DNA of 64,000 nucleotides from Prevotella sp. (GTDB lineage: Bacteria; Bacteroidota; Bacteroidia; Bacteroidales; Muribaculaceae). The notes under the pieces were generated by a model, which had not been told where the DNA came from, searched no databases, and was given only the letters and a program-made list of their open reading frames with translations. Both the position numbers and the translations under genes were made by a program. Numbering within the stretch: the stretch's first letter is position 1; every line of letters starts with the position of its first letter. Shown here one piece after another: positions 17,796 to 26,773 of this stretch. The stretch lies in NCBI GenBank assembly GCA_023662865.1, contig JAMPIK010000002.1, positions 1 to 64,000 of the forward strand, given 5' to 3'.

Positions 17796-19118
17796 TTACT
17801 TGGCGGGAGCTGCGGGTTTGGGCATGGGAGCGGTGGTACCATTGGCCGCGAACTGTGCAATCTGCGCATCGGTATAGCCGTAAGCCTTCAAGATTTCGTC
17901 TGTGTCCTGACCGATTTCAAGAGGAGCCGGAGCATATTCAGGCTGATAGTTACTCATTGTGAACGGGCAACCTACGGTTACGAATTCGCCTACTTCGCCG
18001 CCTTCGTTGATGCGGACAAGAGTGTTACCGTCATAGAGGCTTTCGTCGGTCATCACTTCCTTGGTTGAGAGCACCGGACCTACCGGAACACCGGCTTTGC
18101 CGAGGATGTCAGTAACCTCATATTTTGTCTTGTCGGCAGTCCATTCACCGATACGTTTGTAGATAGCCTGTTTGTTACGGTCGCGCGCATCGGCAGTGTT
18201 GAACTTCGGGTCGGTCAACCAGTCATTGAAACCGGTAGCCTTGCAGAAGAGTTCAAAATCTTTTGCACCACGCTGAAGCACGATGTAAACATAGTTGTTT
18301 GCATCAAGCTCGGAGTCGTAGCCACCGGCCGGTTTGCACTTGTAAGTCCAGCCAAGCACGCCGCCGCCTTCGGTATTGCCGGAACGAGGCACACAGTCGC
18401 CGAACTTGCCATCGGGATACTGCGGGAATTGGGTAAGGTAGCCGAGCTTGTCGAGAGTGAGCTGGTCACGAGTCTTGATACGGCAGAGGTTCAAGCAGGC
18501 GTTGTGCATACTCTGATATACATAGCAACCCTCGCCGGTGCGTTCACGTTGCTGCAGAGCAGCGAGCAAGCCGATAAGCAGGTGCATACCGGTGTTTGAG
18601 TCACCAAGCGCAGCACCGCTCTGTGTCGGGATGTTGTAATCGCCGTCAAACCAACCGGTAGTTGAAGCGGCGGCGGCGGTTACCTGTGCGATAGGCTCGT
18701 AAGCCTTCAGGTCTTTGTATTTTGAAGAAAGCGGGAAACCCTTGATTGTACCATAGATACATTTGGGGTTGATTTTGTGAACTTCCTCCCATGAGAAGCC
18801 CATTTTATCCATTGCACCCGGGTGGAGGTTCTCAACGAAGATGTCGGCGCTTTCAATCAACTTGGTAAGAATAGCCTTACCGTCGGGAGTCTTGCCGTCG
18901 AGGGCGAGCGACTTCTTTGCGGAGTTGAGTTGCAGATAGTAGTATGAAGGCAGATTGGGGTCAAACTGCAATTCTTTACGAGTGGCATCGCCTACACCCG
19001 GGCGCTCGATTTTGATTACCTCGGCGCCAAGCCAAGCAAGCATTTGTGTACAAGAGGGTCCGGATTGTACTTCTGTGAAGTCGATAACTTTGATTCCGGA
19101 AAGAGGTGCTGTGTTCAT
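17796..19118 (-). CDS. frc: Formyl-CoA:oxalate CoA-transferase
   Basis: A 440-residue class III CoA-transferase that moves CoA from formyl-CoA to oxalate. The start GIKVIDFTEVQSGPSCTQMLAWLGAEVIKIE is typical, with Gln18 at the position of the family's conserved glutamine. The catalytic aspartate is Asp173 in AALGDSNTGMHLLIGLLAAL, near the Asp169 of the Oxalobacter enzyme. The tail (about 425-440, Ala/Pro/Lys-rich) is longer than usual. It is the first gene of the frc-oxc-AEC operon. The 190-bp upstream gap to the divergent TPR pseudogene must hold its promoter, but I see no clear TAnnTTTG box on this strand. Confidence 0.95.
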   Translation of the reverse strand: MNTAPLSGIKVIDFTEVQSGPSCTQMLAWLGAEVIKIERPGVGDATRKELQFDPNLPSYYYLQLNSAKKSLALDGKTPDGKAILTKLIESADIFVENLHPGAMDKMGFSWEEVHKINPKCIYGTIKGFPLSSKYKDLKAYEPIAQVTAAAASTTGWFDGDYNIPTQSGAALGDSNTGMHLLIGLLAALQQRERTGEGCYVYQSMHNACLNLCRIKTRDQLTLDKLGYLTQFPQYPDGKFGDCVPRSGNTEGGGVLGWTYKCKPAGGYDSELDANNYVYIVLQRGAKDFELFCKATGFNDWLTDPKFNTADARDRNKQAIYKRIGEWTADKTKYEVTDILGKAGVPVGPVLSTKEVMTDESLYDGNTLVRINEGGEVGEFVTVGCPFTMSNYQPEYAPAPLEIGQDTDEILKAYGYTDAQIAQFAANGTTAPMPKPAAPAK

Positions 19119-19315
19119 AGTATATATAATTTAGATTGTTAATAATTTCCATCACACGGATGCAGACAGCCTTTTTTCAAGCTGCGTTTGATTTTACAAC
19201 GCCCTTGCAGAGAAAAAGTTTGCAAATTGTTTAAAATAAAAAAAGTTAAAAACTAACGGTGATTTGTACGGACGTCTAAATATTTATAATTTTGCAATTA
19301 TTTTTGCACTATCCT

Positions 19316-20158
19316 ATGACATCGTTCATGCGCTATATACTCTGCCTGATTTGTTGCATACTCTTATCCCATATTGGCTTCGCCGGTGCAGTTTCCGGCA
19401 ATATTGCGGCTCAATCGCCGGAACAGCATATGGCCGAGGGTCGTACATACTTTGAAAAGCGTGATCCTACGAATGCGCTGTTGCGTTTTCAAACCGTAAG
19501 CGAGCTCATAATTACAGAGAACCCCTCGACAGATGAGGCACATTGCGCCATACGCGCCCTCAACAATCCGGGTTGCGTGTATAAACATTTTTATTACGAT
19601 TACGCATTTATTACGATTACGCACGCGCTTACCAATACTTCACGCAGGCTTACAAGCTGTGTGAGCAATACAAATACAATGATTTTCTGCCGGTAATACT
19701 TGTAAATCTCGGTGACATGCTCAACGATTACAGCATATTTTGCAAGTCGGACACTATGCAGAAACAGGCTGATAAAATTTTCAGCGAATGTTTCGCCAAG
19801 GCAGTTGAAACGCAGAATTGGGAACTTCTGACCACCGCTTTTTTCAATAAAACAAACCGGAATTATTCGGTAAACCTTAAGGATTATGAACATTTGTTTG
19901 ACAAGGAGATACCGGCTGATACTCCGGATATTGAATATGTAAGGCTTTTGTACCGCGCCATTGAGAATATACAGAAAAAAGAGTATGACCCATAATTTTA
20001 CTCACTTACTTACATGGCAAAACCTTTCTTCCCGCTTTCATCACTTTCACAGATTTAAGAGGCTTTTTTATAGCCCATACATGCTGTGGAAGATTTGGAA
20101 CTGTCCGATGACGGAAAATGGATTCCAGCACCATGCAAACGCTTTGTCTATATCTTAA
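19316..20158 (+). pseudogene. TPR-type signalling protein, N-terminal part, two frameshifts
   Basis: The frame opens with MTSFMRYILCLICCILLSH, a signal peptide, followed by a helical repeat (PEQHMAEGRTYFEKRDPTNALLRF) typical of TPR-bearing Bacteroidota regulators. At 19590-19623 the 17-mer TTTATTACGATTACGCA is present twice in tandem. Removing one copy restores one frame through YARAYQYFTQAYKLCEQYKY into the segment at 19717-19995. A second break lies at the CCC run 19989-19991, where deleting one C continues the frame to 20158. No kinase or DNA-binding domain remains. It is therefore a recent pseudogene or a phase-variable gene. A TATAATTTTGC-like -7 box sits at about 19284-19294. Confidence 0.7.
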
Positions 20159-20183
20159 TTACGGAAATTTTTCCGTAATTAAG
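20154..20183. promoter_or_regulatory. 30-bp palindrome upstream of pckA
   Basis: CTTAATTACGGAAA (20154-20167) and its exact complement TTTCCGTAATTAAG (20170-20183) are separated by 2 bp. It ends 15 bp before the first of two TAATTTTG boxes of pckA, so it overlaps the expected -33 area. It could be an operator or the terminator of the upstream pseudogene. The absence of a T-run and the very short loop favour an operator. Confidence 0.5.
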
Positions 20184-20197
20184 CAGCTATTTCAATT

Positions 20198-20213
20198 TAA
20201 TTTTGTAATTTTG
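20198..20213 (+). promoter_or_regulatory. Tandem -7 boxes of the pckA promoter
   Basis: Two consecutive TAATTTTG sequences (20198-20205 and 20206-20213) match the Bacteroidota -7 consensus TAnnTTTG. Transcription would begin near 20215-20220, leaving a leader of about 120 nt before the pckA ATG. No clear TTTG -33 box is visible. Confidence 0.55.
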
Positions 20214-20340
20214 CACTCGGATAGAGATGCGCAGAAACTTTGCGGCAGGCTTCGGCTTTGAACCTTTGACGCATTGTTTTGTTATTTAATATGAGTTGTA
20301 GAAAATTTCAGAAAAAAATAATATAACCCTTATACAAATT

Positions 20341-21948
20341 ATGGCAGAATTAAATCTGAGCCAATACGGCATTAAGGATGTTAAGAAGATTATCCACAAT
20401 CCTTCTTACGATGACCTCTTCAAGTATGAGACTGACCCCTCTCTTACCGGCTTTGACAAGGGCCAAGTGACTGAACTCGGCGCAGTAAACGTGATGACCG
20501 GCGAGTACACCGGCCGTTCTCCCAAAGACAAATACCTCGTTAAAGACGAAACTACCGAAAACACCGTTTGGTGGACTTCCGAAGAATATAAAAACGACAA
20601 TAAGCCTATCGACACCAAGGTGTGGAACGAGCTTAAAGAGAAAGCCGTCAAGGAGCTCTCGGACAAGGTGCTTTATGTAGTAGATTGCTATTGCGGCGCC
20701 AACCCCTCCACTCGCTTGAAGGTGCGTTTCATTATGGAAGTGGCTTGGCAGGCTCATTTCGTTACAAACATGTTCATTCGTCCTTCAAAGGAGGAACTTG
20801 AAGACTTCACTCCCGACTTCGTGGTATTCAACGCTTCAAAAGCAAAGGTTGAAAACTACAAGGAACTCGGCTTGCACTCCGAAACTGTTGTTGCCTTCAA
20901 CCTTACCGAGAAGGAGCAAGTTATCATCAACACTTGGTATGGCGGTGAGATGAAGAAGGGCATGTTCTCCATGATGAACTATTTCAACCCTCTTCGCGGT
21001 ATCGCTTCAATGCACTGCTCTGCCAACACCAATATGGAGGAGACAAGCACTGCAATCTTCTTCGGCCTCTCCGGCACCGGCAAGACTACTCTCTCCACCG
21101 ACCCGAAGCGTAAACTCATCGGCGATGACGAGCACGGCTGGGACGATGAGGGCGTATTCAACTATGAAGGTGGCTGCTACGCAAAGGTTATCAACCTTGA
21201 CAAGGAGAGCGAGCCGGATATCTACAACGCAATTCGTCGCGATGCACTTCTTGAAAACGTAACCGTTGACGCTGAAGGCAAGATTGATTTCGCCGACAAG
21301 AGCGTTACAGAGAATACTCGTGTATCTTACCCCATCTATCATATCGAGAATATCGTTAAGCCCGTAAGCAAAGGTCCGGCTGCACAGCAGGTAATCTTCC
21401 TTAGTGCAGACGCATTCGGTGTGCTTCCCCCGGTAAGTATCCTTACTCCCGAGCAGGCCAAGTACTACTTCCTGAGCGGCTTCACCGCCAAGCTCGCCGG
21501 CACTGAACGCGGTATCACAGAGCCTACTCCGACATTCTCCGCTTGCTTCGGCGCAGCCTTCCTTAGCCTCCACCCCACAAAATATGCAGAGGAGTTGGTT
21601 AAGAAGATGGACAAGAGCGGTGCAAAGGCTTACCTGGTGAACACCGGTTGGAACGGTACCGGCAAGCGTATCTCAATCAAAGATACACGCGGTATCATAG
21701 ATGCTATTCTTGACGGTGCTATCCTCAAGGCTCCCACTAAGACAATTCCCTACTTTGACCTTACCGTGCCCACCGAGCTTCCCGGCGTTGATCCGAAAAT
21801 TCTCGACCCGCGCGACACTTATGCCAACTCCGAGGAGTGGAACAAGAAGGCCAAAGAACTCGCCGAGCTCTTCATCAAGAACTTCAAGAAGTTTGAGCAC
21901 AACGCAGCCGGCAAGGCTCTCGTGGCAGCAGGCCCCCACATTGACTAA
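20341..21948 (+). CDS. pckA: Phosphoenolpyruvate carboxykinase (ATP)
   Basis: A 535-residue enzyme that interconverts oxaloacetate + ATP with PEP + CO2 + ADP. The kinase P-loop is [11 protein letters not shown] (about 242-252), followed by the metal-binding [22 protein letters not shown]. The substrate-binding segment [12 protein letters not shown] (about 57-68) and [11 protein letters not shown] near 440 are present. In anaerobic Bacteroidales it usually runs in the carboxylating direction, feeding oxaloacetate to fumarate reductase, and the frdCAB operon lies 38 kb away in this window. It is monocistronic, with its own leader and terminator. Confidence 0.97.
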   Translation: MAELNLSQYGIKDVKKIIHNPSYDDLFKYETDPSLTGFDKGQVTELGAVNVMTGEYTGRSPKDKYLVKDETTENTVWWTSEEYKNDNKPIDTKVWNELKEKAVKELSDKVLYVVDCYCGANPSTRLKVRFIMEVAWQAHFVTNMFIRPSKEELEDFTPDFVVFNASKAKVENYKELGLHSETVVAFNLTEKEQVIINTWYGGEMKKGMFSMMNYFNPLRGIASMHCSANTNMEETSTAIFFGLSGTGKTTLSTDPKRKLIGDDEHGWDDEGVFNYEGGCYAKVINLDKESEPDIYNAIRRDALLENVTVDAEGKIDFADKSVTENTRVSYPIYHIENIVKPVSKGPAAQQVIFLSADAFGVLPPVSILTPEQAKYYFLSGFTAKLAGTERGITEPTPTFSACFGAAFLSLHPTKYAEELVKKMDKSGAKAYLVNTGWNGTGKRISIKDTRGIIDAILDGAILKAPTKTIPYFDLTVPTELPGVDPKILDPRDTYANSEEWNKKAKELAELFIKNFKKFEHNAAGKALVAAGPHID

Positions 21949-21970
21949 TCCATATTGATATGATACTTTC

Positions 21971-22006
21971 GGCGACTTTCTTATACGGAAAGTCGCTGTT
22001 TTTTTG
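21971..22006 (+). terminator. Intrinsic terminator of pckA
   Basis: GCGACTTTC (21972-21980) pairs with GAAAGTCGC (21988-21996) and is followed by TGTTTTTTTG. It lies 24 bp after the pckA stop. Confidence 0.9.
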
Positions 22007-22060
22007 TCAGGTCTGAAATATTAGTTAATTTTGCTCACAGAAGTAAAACGACAGACACTT

Positions 22061-22741
22061 ATGAAATTGAAACACGTTATTCTCTCACTGCTTTGCATAT
22101 CCGGCAGCCTTGGCGCGTCTGCACAAGAATGGATTGACACCGATGAGGCCGATGATTTTATCAGCTTCGGCGTACGCATGGGCTTCAACACCGCCAATGC
22201 TACCCGAGGCGGCAATAACTCACGCGCAAATCTCGATGCGTGGGGCACCGGTTTCAACGCCGGCGCGGTTATCAACTTGAACTTCAACAATGCGGTAAGC
22301 ATACAGCCCGGCTTTTTCTTTCAAAGTCGCAGCCACAATTACAGCTATGTTACCCCGGCCGGCGTTGACACTCAAAACCCTAACATTCATGAATACGGCC
22401 ACACACTGAGCCGCTCATTCATGGTGCCGATAATGGGTATCTTCAATATGTACCCCACTGAAAATATAAAATGGAGCCTTGAGTTCGGCCCGTACTTCAA
22501 CTTCGGCATTTCCGGTTCTGACAAAGGCACACAAGAAATCGGGCTCGTAAGCCGTGACTACAAAGACGGATACTTTGACAACCGCAAGAAGTTTGACTTC
22601 GGTTTCAAGATGGGTACCGGCGTAACAATCCTCGAGCACTACTACCTTGGCGTGCACTACGAATGTGGAGCCTGCGAAGTATGGAAACACGGAGGAGGCC
22701 GCAACAAAGCCTGGACTTTCACCCTCGGCTACGACTTCTAA
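22061..22741 (+). CDS. Outer-membrane beta-barrel protein (PorT-like)
   Basis: A 226-residue protein with signal peptide MKLKHVILSLLCISGSLGASAQ, then an acidic segment and alternating strands such as FGVRMGFNTANATRG, GAVINLNFNNAVSIQPGFFF and KWSLEFGPYFNFGISG, ending in an aromatic strand (WTFTLGYDF). This is the small eight-stranded outer-membrane barrel pattern. An upstream in-frame Met at 22031 would precede the signal peptide, so 22061 is chosen. A cysteine pair (HYECGACEVW) lies near the C-terminus. The ligand is unknown. It ends just before a bidirectional terminator and tRNA-Gln. Confidence 0.75.
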   Translation: MKLKHVILSLLCISGSLGASAQEWIDTDEADDFISFGVRMGFNTANATRGGNNSRANLDAWGTGFNAGAVINLNFNNAVSIQPGFFFQSRSHNYSYVTPAGVDTQNPNIHEYGHTLSRSFMVPIMGIFNMYPTENIKWSLEFGPYFNFGISGSDKGTQEIGLVSRDYKDGYFDNRKKFDFGFKMGTGVTILEHYYLGVHYECGACEVWKHGGGRNKAWTFTLGYDF

Positions 22742-22751
22742 CCTATAGCGT

Positions 22752-22787
22752 AAAAAGAGTCAAACCCTCGGGTTTGACTCTTTTTTG
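22752..22787. terminator. Bidirectional terminator between barrel gene and tRNA-Gln
   Basis: AAAAAGAGTCAAACC and GGTTTGACTCTTTTT form a near-perfect stem with a small loop. The A and T runs at its edges allow termination of both converging transcripts. It abuts the 3' end of the tRNA gene. Confidence 0.85.
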
Positions 22788-22858
22788 TTGTCTTACCAGG
22801 ATTCGAACCTGGACAAACAGAACCAAAAACTGTTGTGCTACCATTACACCATAAGACA
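22788..22858 (-). tRNA. tRNA-Gln (anticodon TTG)
   Basis: A complete cloverleaf of 71 nt on the minus strand: acceptor TGTCTTA/TAAGACA, D stem GTGT/GCAC, anticodon loop TTTTGGT with TTG, T arm CCAGG-TTCGAAT-CCTGG, discriminator A. CCA is not encoded. The pair closing the anticodon loop (31:39) is U-U. It is a single gene, with the shared terminator immediately downstream. Confidence 0.95.
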
Positions 22859-22986
22859 ATCTCTTGCATCTGCAGCCACGTGTGCGGCTCGCATTGCACT
22901 TGCAAAATTACAACTTTTTTCCGAGAACAACAAATTTTGAAAACAGATTTTTGTCGTCATAATTACAAACCGTTGTATATCAACTA

Positions 22987-24240
22987 CTAATGAGCATTGG
23001 GAAAGATGTCGGTATTTATTTGATATTGGGGCGGACTAATCAAATCCCAAAACTTACGCCATGAGCTGCGGCGGGTCTTAAACAAATCGTCAAATCCGGC
23101 AAGCCTCTTATCGGGCTGCAGATTGATGCGCCGCTGTATATGGTCAATTGCTTCTACACGGGCTATAAGTTCCTGTATCTGTGGCTGCAACGCCGGAGCT
23201 GCTGCCGGAGCGAGGATATTGACTTCGGCGGCTTCCGGCGGATTTTTCTCTTGTTCGCGAGCCTGCTTAACGGTGAGATACTCCTTGTCGGTGATGTACA
23301 GCTCGGCGTAGGTACTTACAAAATAAGGTTCATCTTTCTTGAATACTTGAAAAATGCTTCGTCCGCGCCCGGTGGACTCAATGTTAAACGACATGGATTG
23401 AAGGTCGCCGCCGCGGATTATACCATGCTGCACATCCCCAAACCGATAATGGACATTAAACTTGTCGAATTCGGCCTGACCATGCATATAAGACTCTATG
23501 GCCGGAACCCACTGCCGATTGGTACTGTCGGCAAGTATGTCTACATACACAGAGTAATCATCGCCGCAGCGCTGCCAACGCGATGCCGTGCCGTATCGGC
23601 CCGGGAGGGTGTCGGCTTGAGCCTCGGTAGTACGCAGTTTTTTCGGCACATATATCTCATCGGCAATACCTACCCAATCCGCCCATGAAAAATGACGACT
23701 GAAATAGTTGCTCACACTGTCCGGTCCGTATGGATTTGCAAACCTATAATAAGACCGCACATTGAGTATGCGCGGATTGAGCCAACCGCGGTAGTGCTTT
23801 GCGCGAGAGGTAGGTATCATGAAGTCAACCATTTTCTCGCGAAAAAGGGTAACCGTGTCTGTGTATGAAGTCAGGGTGGAATACTCACGCATATAGCCCG
23901 TGAGGTGCAGCACCTCCTGTCGGCCGGGATTGACGGTGACTTCCGGCAATGACTGTATTGTCTCGGTGAGGCGGACAACGGGTGTTCTGGGGGTGCGGAT
24001 TGTTGCCGGATTATAACCCATATATCTGATTGTCAGTGGATATACTTCCTCAAAGACAAAAGGGAGAGTGCCATCATCATTGCACACGCCAATGAGATTG
24101 CCCTTTCTGTCGAAAATAGAAGCGCGTGCAAGCGGCAAGCCGGTAGCGGCATCTGTTATCGTAGTCGTTTTCTTCTGCGCTTGGAGCGGTAATACACACA
24201 GTATTAACAAGATAATTGCTGTAATTCTAACCATAATCAA
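22987..24240 (-). CDS. Carboxypeptidase-regulatory-like domain envelope protein
   Basis: The 417-residue product has a signal peptide (VRITAIILLILCVLPLQAQ) and then a CarboxypepD-regulatory-like beta sandwich (about 24-95). This domain (TITDAATGLPLARASIFDRKGNLIG, then LTIRYMGYNP) is common at the start of Bacteroidota TonB receptors and surface proteins. The remaining 300 residues have no recognised domain and may be periplasmic or outer-membrane associated. Met3 at 24234 is an equal start. It shares the strand with pldA but is separated by about 150 bp with a short hairpin. Confidence 0.7.
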   Translation of the reverse strand: MIMVRITAIILLILCVLPLQAQKKTTTITDAATGLPLARASIFDRKGNLIGVCNDDGTLPFVFEEVYPLTIRYMGYNPATIRTPRTPVVRLTETIQSLPEVTVNPGRQEVLHLTGYMREYSTLTSYTDTVTLFREKMVDFMIPTSRAKHYRGWLNPRILNVRSYYRFANPYGPDSVSNYFSRHFSWADWVGIADEIYVPKKLRTTEAQADTLPGRYGTASRWQRCGDDYSVYVDILADSTNRQWVPAIESYMHGQAEFDKFNVHYRFGDVQHGIIRGGDLQSMSFNIESTGRGRSIFQVFKKDEPYFVSTYAELYITDKEYLTVKQAREQEKNPPEAAEVNILAPAAAPALQPQIQELIARVEAIDHIQRRINLQPDKRLAGFDDLFKTRRSSWRKFWDLISPPQYQINTDIFPNAH

Positions 24241-24389
24241 CAGTGTGGGTCTGACACTGCAAAATTATGATTACTGACTCTAACCTGCAAGATTGTTTGT
24301 GTTAAAGAAAAATAAATTATCAAAATGGATATTAAGAGCTTGTAGGGACGAACGGCCCGTGCGTCCGCTCATATAAGCATGGTTTAGCG

Positions 24390-25232
24390 TTAATAATCAG
24401 AGAAGAAACGAGGCTTGATGAGCAGACCTACCCTGAGGCGGTTGCTGAAATGATTATAGTCAATCAGGGTCTCTCCGTAACCGTTAAACCATTGCAAGAA
24501 CAGGAATTCGTTTGCTTGCTTCCACGGCCGCCAGAAGAACTGCACCTCCGTGTTAAAGCTCAAATTCCATTTGGCGCGTTTCACCAAGTGCAGGCTGCCT
24601 CCCCACCGCCGGTTGTTGCTGAACACACTGACACCGCCCTGAAACAGACCTACATATTTCAGTATATCCTTGTTATTCTGACCGTCAACAATCGGAATCC
24701 ATGCTTTGCCGTCGATGGTTACATTCTCGGTAATCATAATCGTAGCCCCCAGGGCAATACGGTTCCATGAGCGGCTCCATATGGAATCGCGTCCGTTGCT
24801 CATGTGTTCAATCATCAGGGTGGCTTTGCCTATAAACCGGTCACGGTTGAAAAGCGGTTTCACAATGCCCAAGCCCGGGTTGAATGTGAAATCGTGCATC
24901 GGCATTGAATTTTTGAACACGTCCCATGCCACCCCTTGTGTAAAACACAGAAACAGATATGTATGCCACGGCAAAACCGATTTGGTAAGCCTCTGTGCGA
25001 TAGAAATTTGGAAACGCACGTCAGAGTTATTTGCGGTGGGTTTATGCGTGGGGTCTGTGCCCACGGCAAAATAATTGTCGCGGTAGAGGGTAAAGTACGG
25101 GCCGTTATCAAACTGCTGCCGGAGCGAGTCGGTGATATCCTCCTGTGTTTCAGTCTTGATAATCTGAGCATTAGCGGGGGCGGCAGCCGCAAAGGCCAAC
25201 AGCAATATAAAAATTATTCTGATGATTTTCAT
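24390..25232 (-). CDS. pldA: Outer-membrane phospholipase A
   Basis: A 280-residue barrel enzyme that hydrolyses phospholipids at the outer leaflet. The signal peptide is MKIIRIIFILLLAFAAAAPANA. The catalytic motif EHMSNGRDSIWSRSWNR places His143, Ser145 and Asn157, the same spacing as the E. coli triad His142, Ser144, Asn156. The late strand NGYGETLIDYNHFSNRLRVG also matches OMPLA. The frame is open to 25379, but the extra N-terminal part would bury the signal peptide, so 25232 is chosen. In proteobacteria the enzyme is activated by dimerisation and Ca2+ on membrane damage. It is divergent from the DUF6056 gene. Confidence 0.85.
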   Translation of the reverse strand: MKIIRIIFILLLAFAAAAPANAQIIKTETQEDITDSLRQQFDNGPYFTLYRDNYFAVGTDPTHKPTANNSDVRFQISIAQRLTKSVLPWHTYLFLCFTQGVAWDVFKNSMPMHDFTFNPGLGIVKPLFNRDRFIGKATLMIEHMSNGRDSIWSRSWNRIALGATIMITENVTIDGKAWIPIVDGQNNKDILKYVGLFQGGVSVFSNNRRWGGSLHLVKRAKWNLSFNTEVQFFWRPWKQANEFLFLQWFNGYGETLIDYNHFSNRLRVGLLIKPRFFSDY

Positions 25233-25378
25233 AAACAACATATATCGGAGTGCGAAATTAAGAAAAATCCGGCAAATCATCAGTCCTCGCTCCAAATCAA
25301 CAGACAAATAGTACACAAAAACCGCCCAACCGACCACCCGATACCATGCAAGCTGTGTGTTAAAATATGTAAACGGCA

Positions 25379-25409
25379 TTGTTTTTAGACTGTCTTATTG
25401 CTAACTTTG
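25379..25409 (+). promoter_or_regulatory. Bacteroidota-type promoter before the DUF6056 gene
   Basis: ATTG (25379-25382) and TAACTTTG (25402-25409) are 19 bp apart, matching the -33/-7 layout. The predicted start site falls within a few bases of the GTG at 25414. Confidence 0.5.
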
Positions 25410-25413
25410 CAGC

Positions 25414-26658
25414 GTGAGGACTCTTTCTGTCAAAAATAGCGGATTAAGACGCATCGTGAGAGTGGCAATGCTTTGCAGCATGCTGTTCTTTGCCGTGGCA
25501 TGGTGTGTTTGGGCTTTGTACACCCCGCTTATGGGCGATGACGCTGTGAGCACGTCCCGCTTCAATGATTTCCACGGGGCATGGAACGCTGAATTACGCT
25601 ACGCCTGGGGAGTGTGGAATCATTGCAACGCACGCACCGGCGATATGCTTTCTCCCTTGTGGACCAACATATTGCCCCAACCGGTCACCGCTGTGCTGAT
25701 TGGGATTGCCGTTTTCCTTACTCTTTGGGGAATGTTGCGACTCTCAAGGATATGGAACAAGCCGTGGTGCGCTGCCGTGACACTGGCGGCGGCATATATA
25801 ATTCTGCCATGGAGAGACCTCGATTTCTATGTGTGTCATTTCAATTATGTGTGGGGTACGGCCCTCTTTTTACCCATACTTTCAGTACTGTTTGACTACA
25901 AGCCGCAATCGCGCAGATGGCTCTGGTGCCTGCCGATAGTATTCACTGTCACAGCTACCCATGAGGCACTGGGCTTCCCGGCCGGGGCGGCGTTTATTGC
26001 ATATTGGCTTATTAACCGCCGACATATTCAGCTTTCATGCGTGCAAAAATGGTGGATTGCCGCCATATTGGCCGGAGCTCTGTTCTGCATCACATCTCCG
26101 GCAAGCTACCGCCGTATGGGCAGCAGCGGAGAGCCGGATCTGCCCTTGCAATTGTTGCTCGTACAGACACTCCCGACCGTACTCGCCCTGTCAGTCCGCA
26201 TCGGTTGGCTCATTTTAAAACGGCGGTTACGCCCGTTGCTCCGCACACGGTGGCTTATTTTTACAACAGCGGCAATCGTATCAGCCGGATTTACCATAAT
26301 CGGCGGGATTGAAGGACGCGGAGGCTGGTACGCCCAGATATTTGCGATTATGGCGCTTGCGTATGACCTCGCCCGCTCCGGCCTGCCAACTGCAACGCGA
26401 AAATACGCAGCTCTGATTTCAGCATTGGCATGCAACGTATTCGTTTTGTGCTTTTGGTGTCTATACCTCATGCCCCAATACCGTGAAAGACAAGCAATAA
26501 TAACCTTCTACGCTCAACACCCGAACAAGGAACAGACGGCAGCCGCCTTCAACAAACAACCCGATGACTGGGAAATCCTGTGCCTGCCGCTAATCAAATC
26601 CCAACCCATATACCTGCAAGACAGCACCCTATACTACAATCCCGACACACAACCCTAA
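25414..26658 (+). CDS. DUF6056-like polytopic membrane protein
   Basis: The 414-residue protein has about 10-11 membrane segments and conserved-looking loops after the first helix (YTPLMGDDAVSTSRFNDFHG) and before the fifth (ILPWRDLDFYVCHFNYVWG). This pattern is that of DUF6056 and related glycan-polymerase-like membrane proteins. The GTG start at 25414 would leave almost no leader if the promoter call is right; ATG at 25468 (MLCSMLFFAVAW) is the main alternative. Function is unknown, and a role in surface glycan assembly would be a guess. A Pro/Gln-rich cytoplasmic or periplasmic tail follows the last helix. Confidence 0.6.
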   Translation: MRTLSVKNSGLRRIVRVAMLCSMLFFAVAWCVWALYTPLMGDDAVSTSRFNDFHGAWNAELRYAWGVWNHCNARTGDMLSPLWTNILPQPVTAVLIGIAVFLTLWGMLRLSRIWNKPWCAAVTLAAAYIILPWRDLDFYVCHFNYVWGTALFLPILSVLFDYKPQSRRWLWCLPIVFTVTATHEALGFPAGAAFIAYWLINRRHIQLSCVQKWWIAAILAGALFCITSPASYRRMGSSGEPDLPLQLLLVQTLPTVLALSVRIGWLILKRRLRPLLRTRWLIFTTAAIVSAGFTIIGGIEGRGGWYAQIFAIMALAYDLARSGLPTATRKYAALISALACNVFVLCFWCLYLMPQYRERQAIITFYAQHPNKEQTAAAFNKQPDDWEILCLPLIKSQPIYLQDSTLYYNPDTQP

Positions 26659-26773
26659 GCCCACGACCCGCTCCCCGAAAATCATTGCAAAAAAAGATAT
26701 GTGATATGCCCGAGGCAGCGGATTAGTGCAGTTCCGAATTGTTATACCTGCGCTTTGCAAGTAAAAATAATTG

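Noticed and set aside
20350-21573. Long minus-strand frames opposite pckA
   Set aside because: They lie entirely antisense to a highly conserved enzyme and have no domain features.
22752-22787. Riboswitch or attenuator next to tRNA-Gln
   Set aside because: The simple stem with A and T runs is fully explained as a bidirectional terminator.
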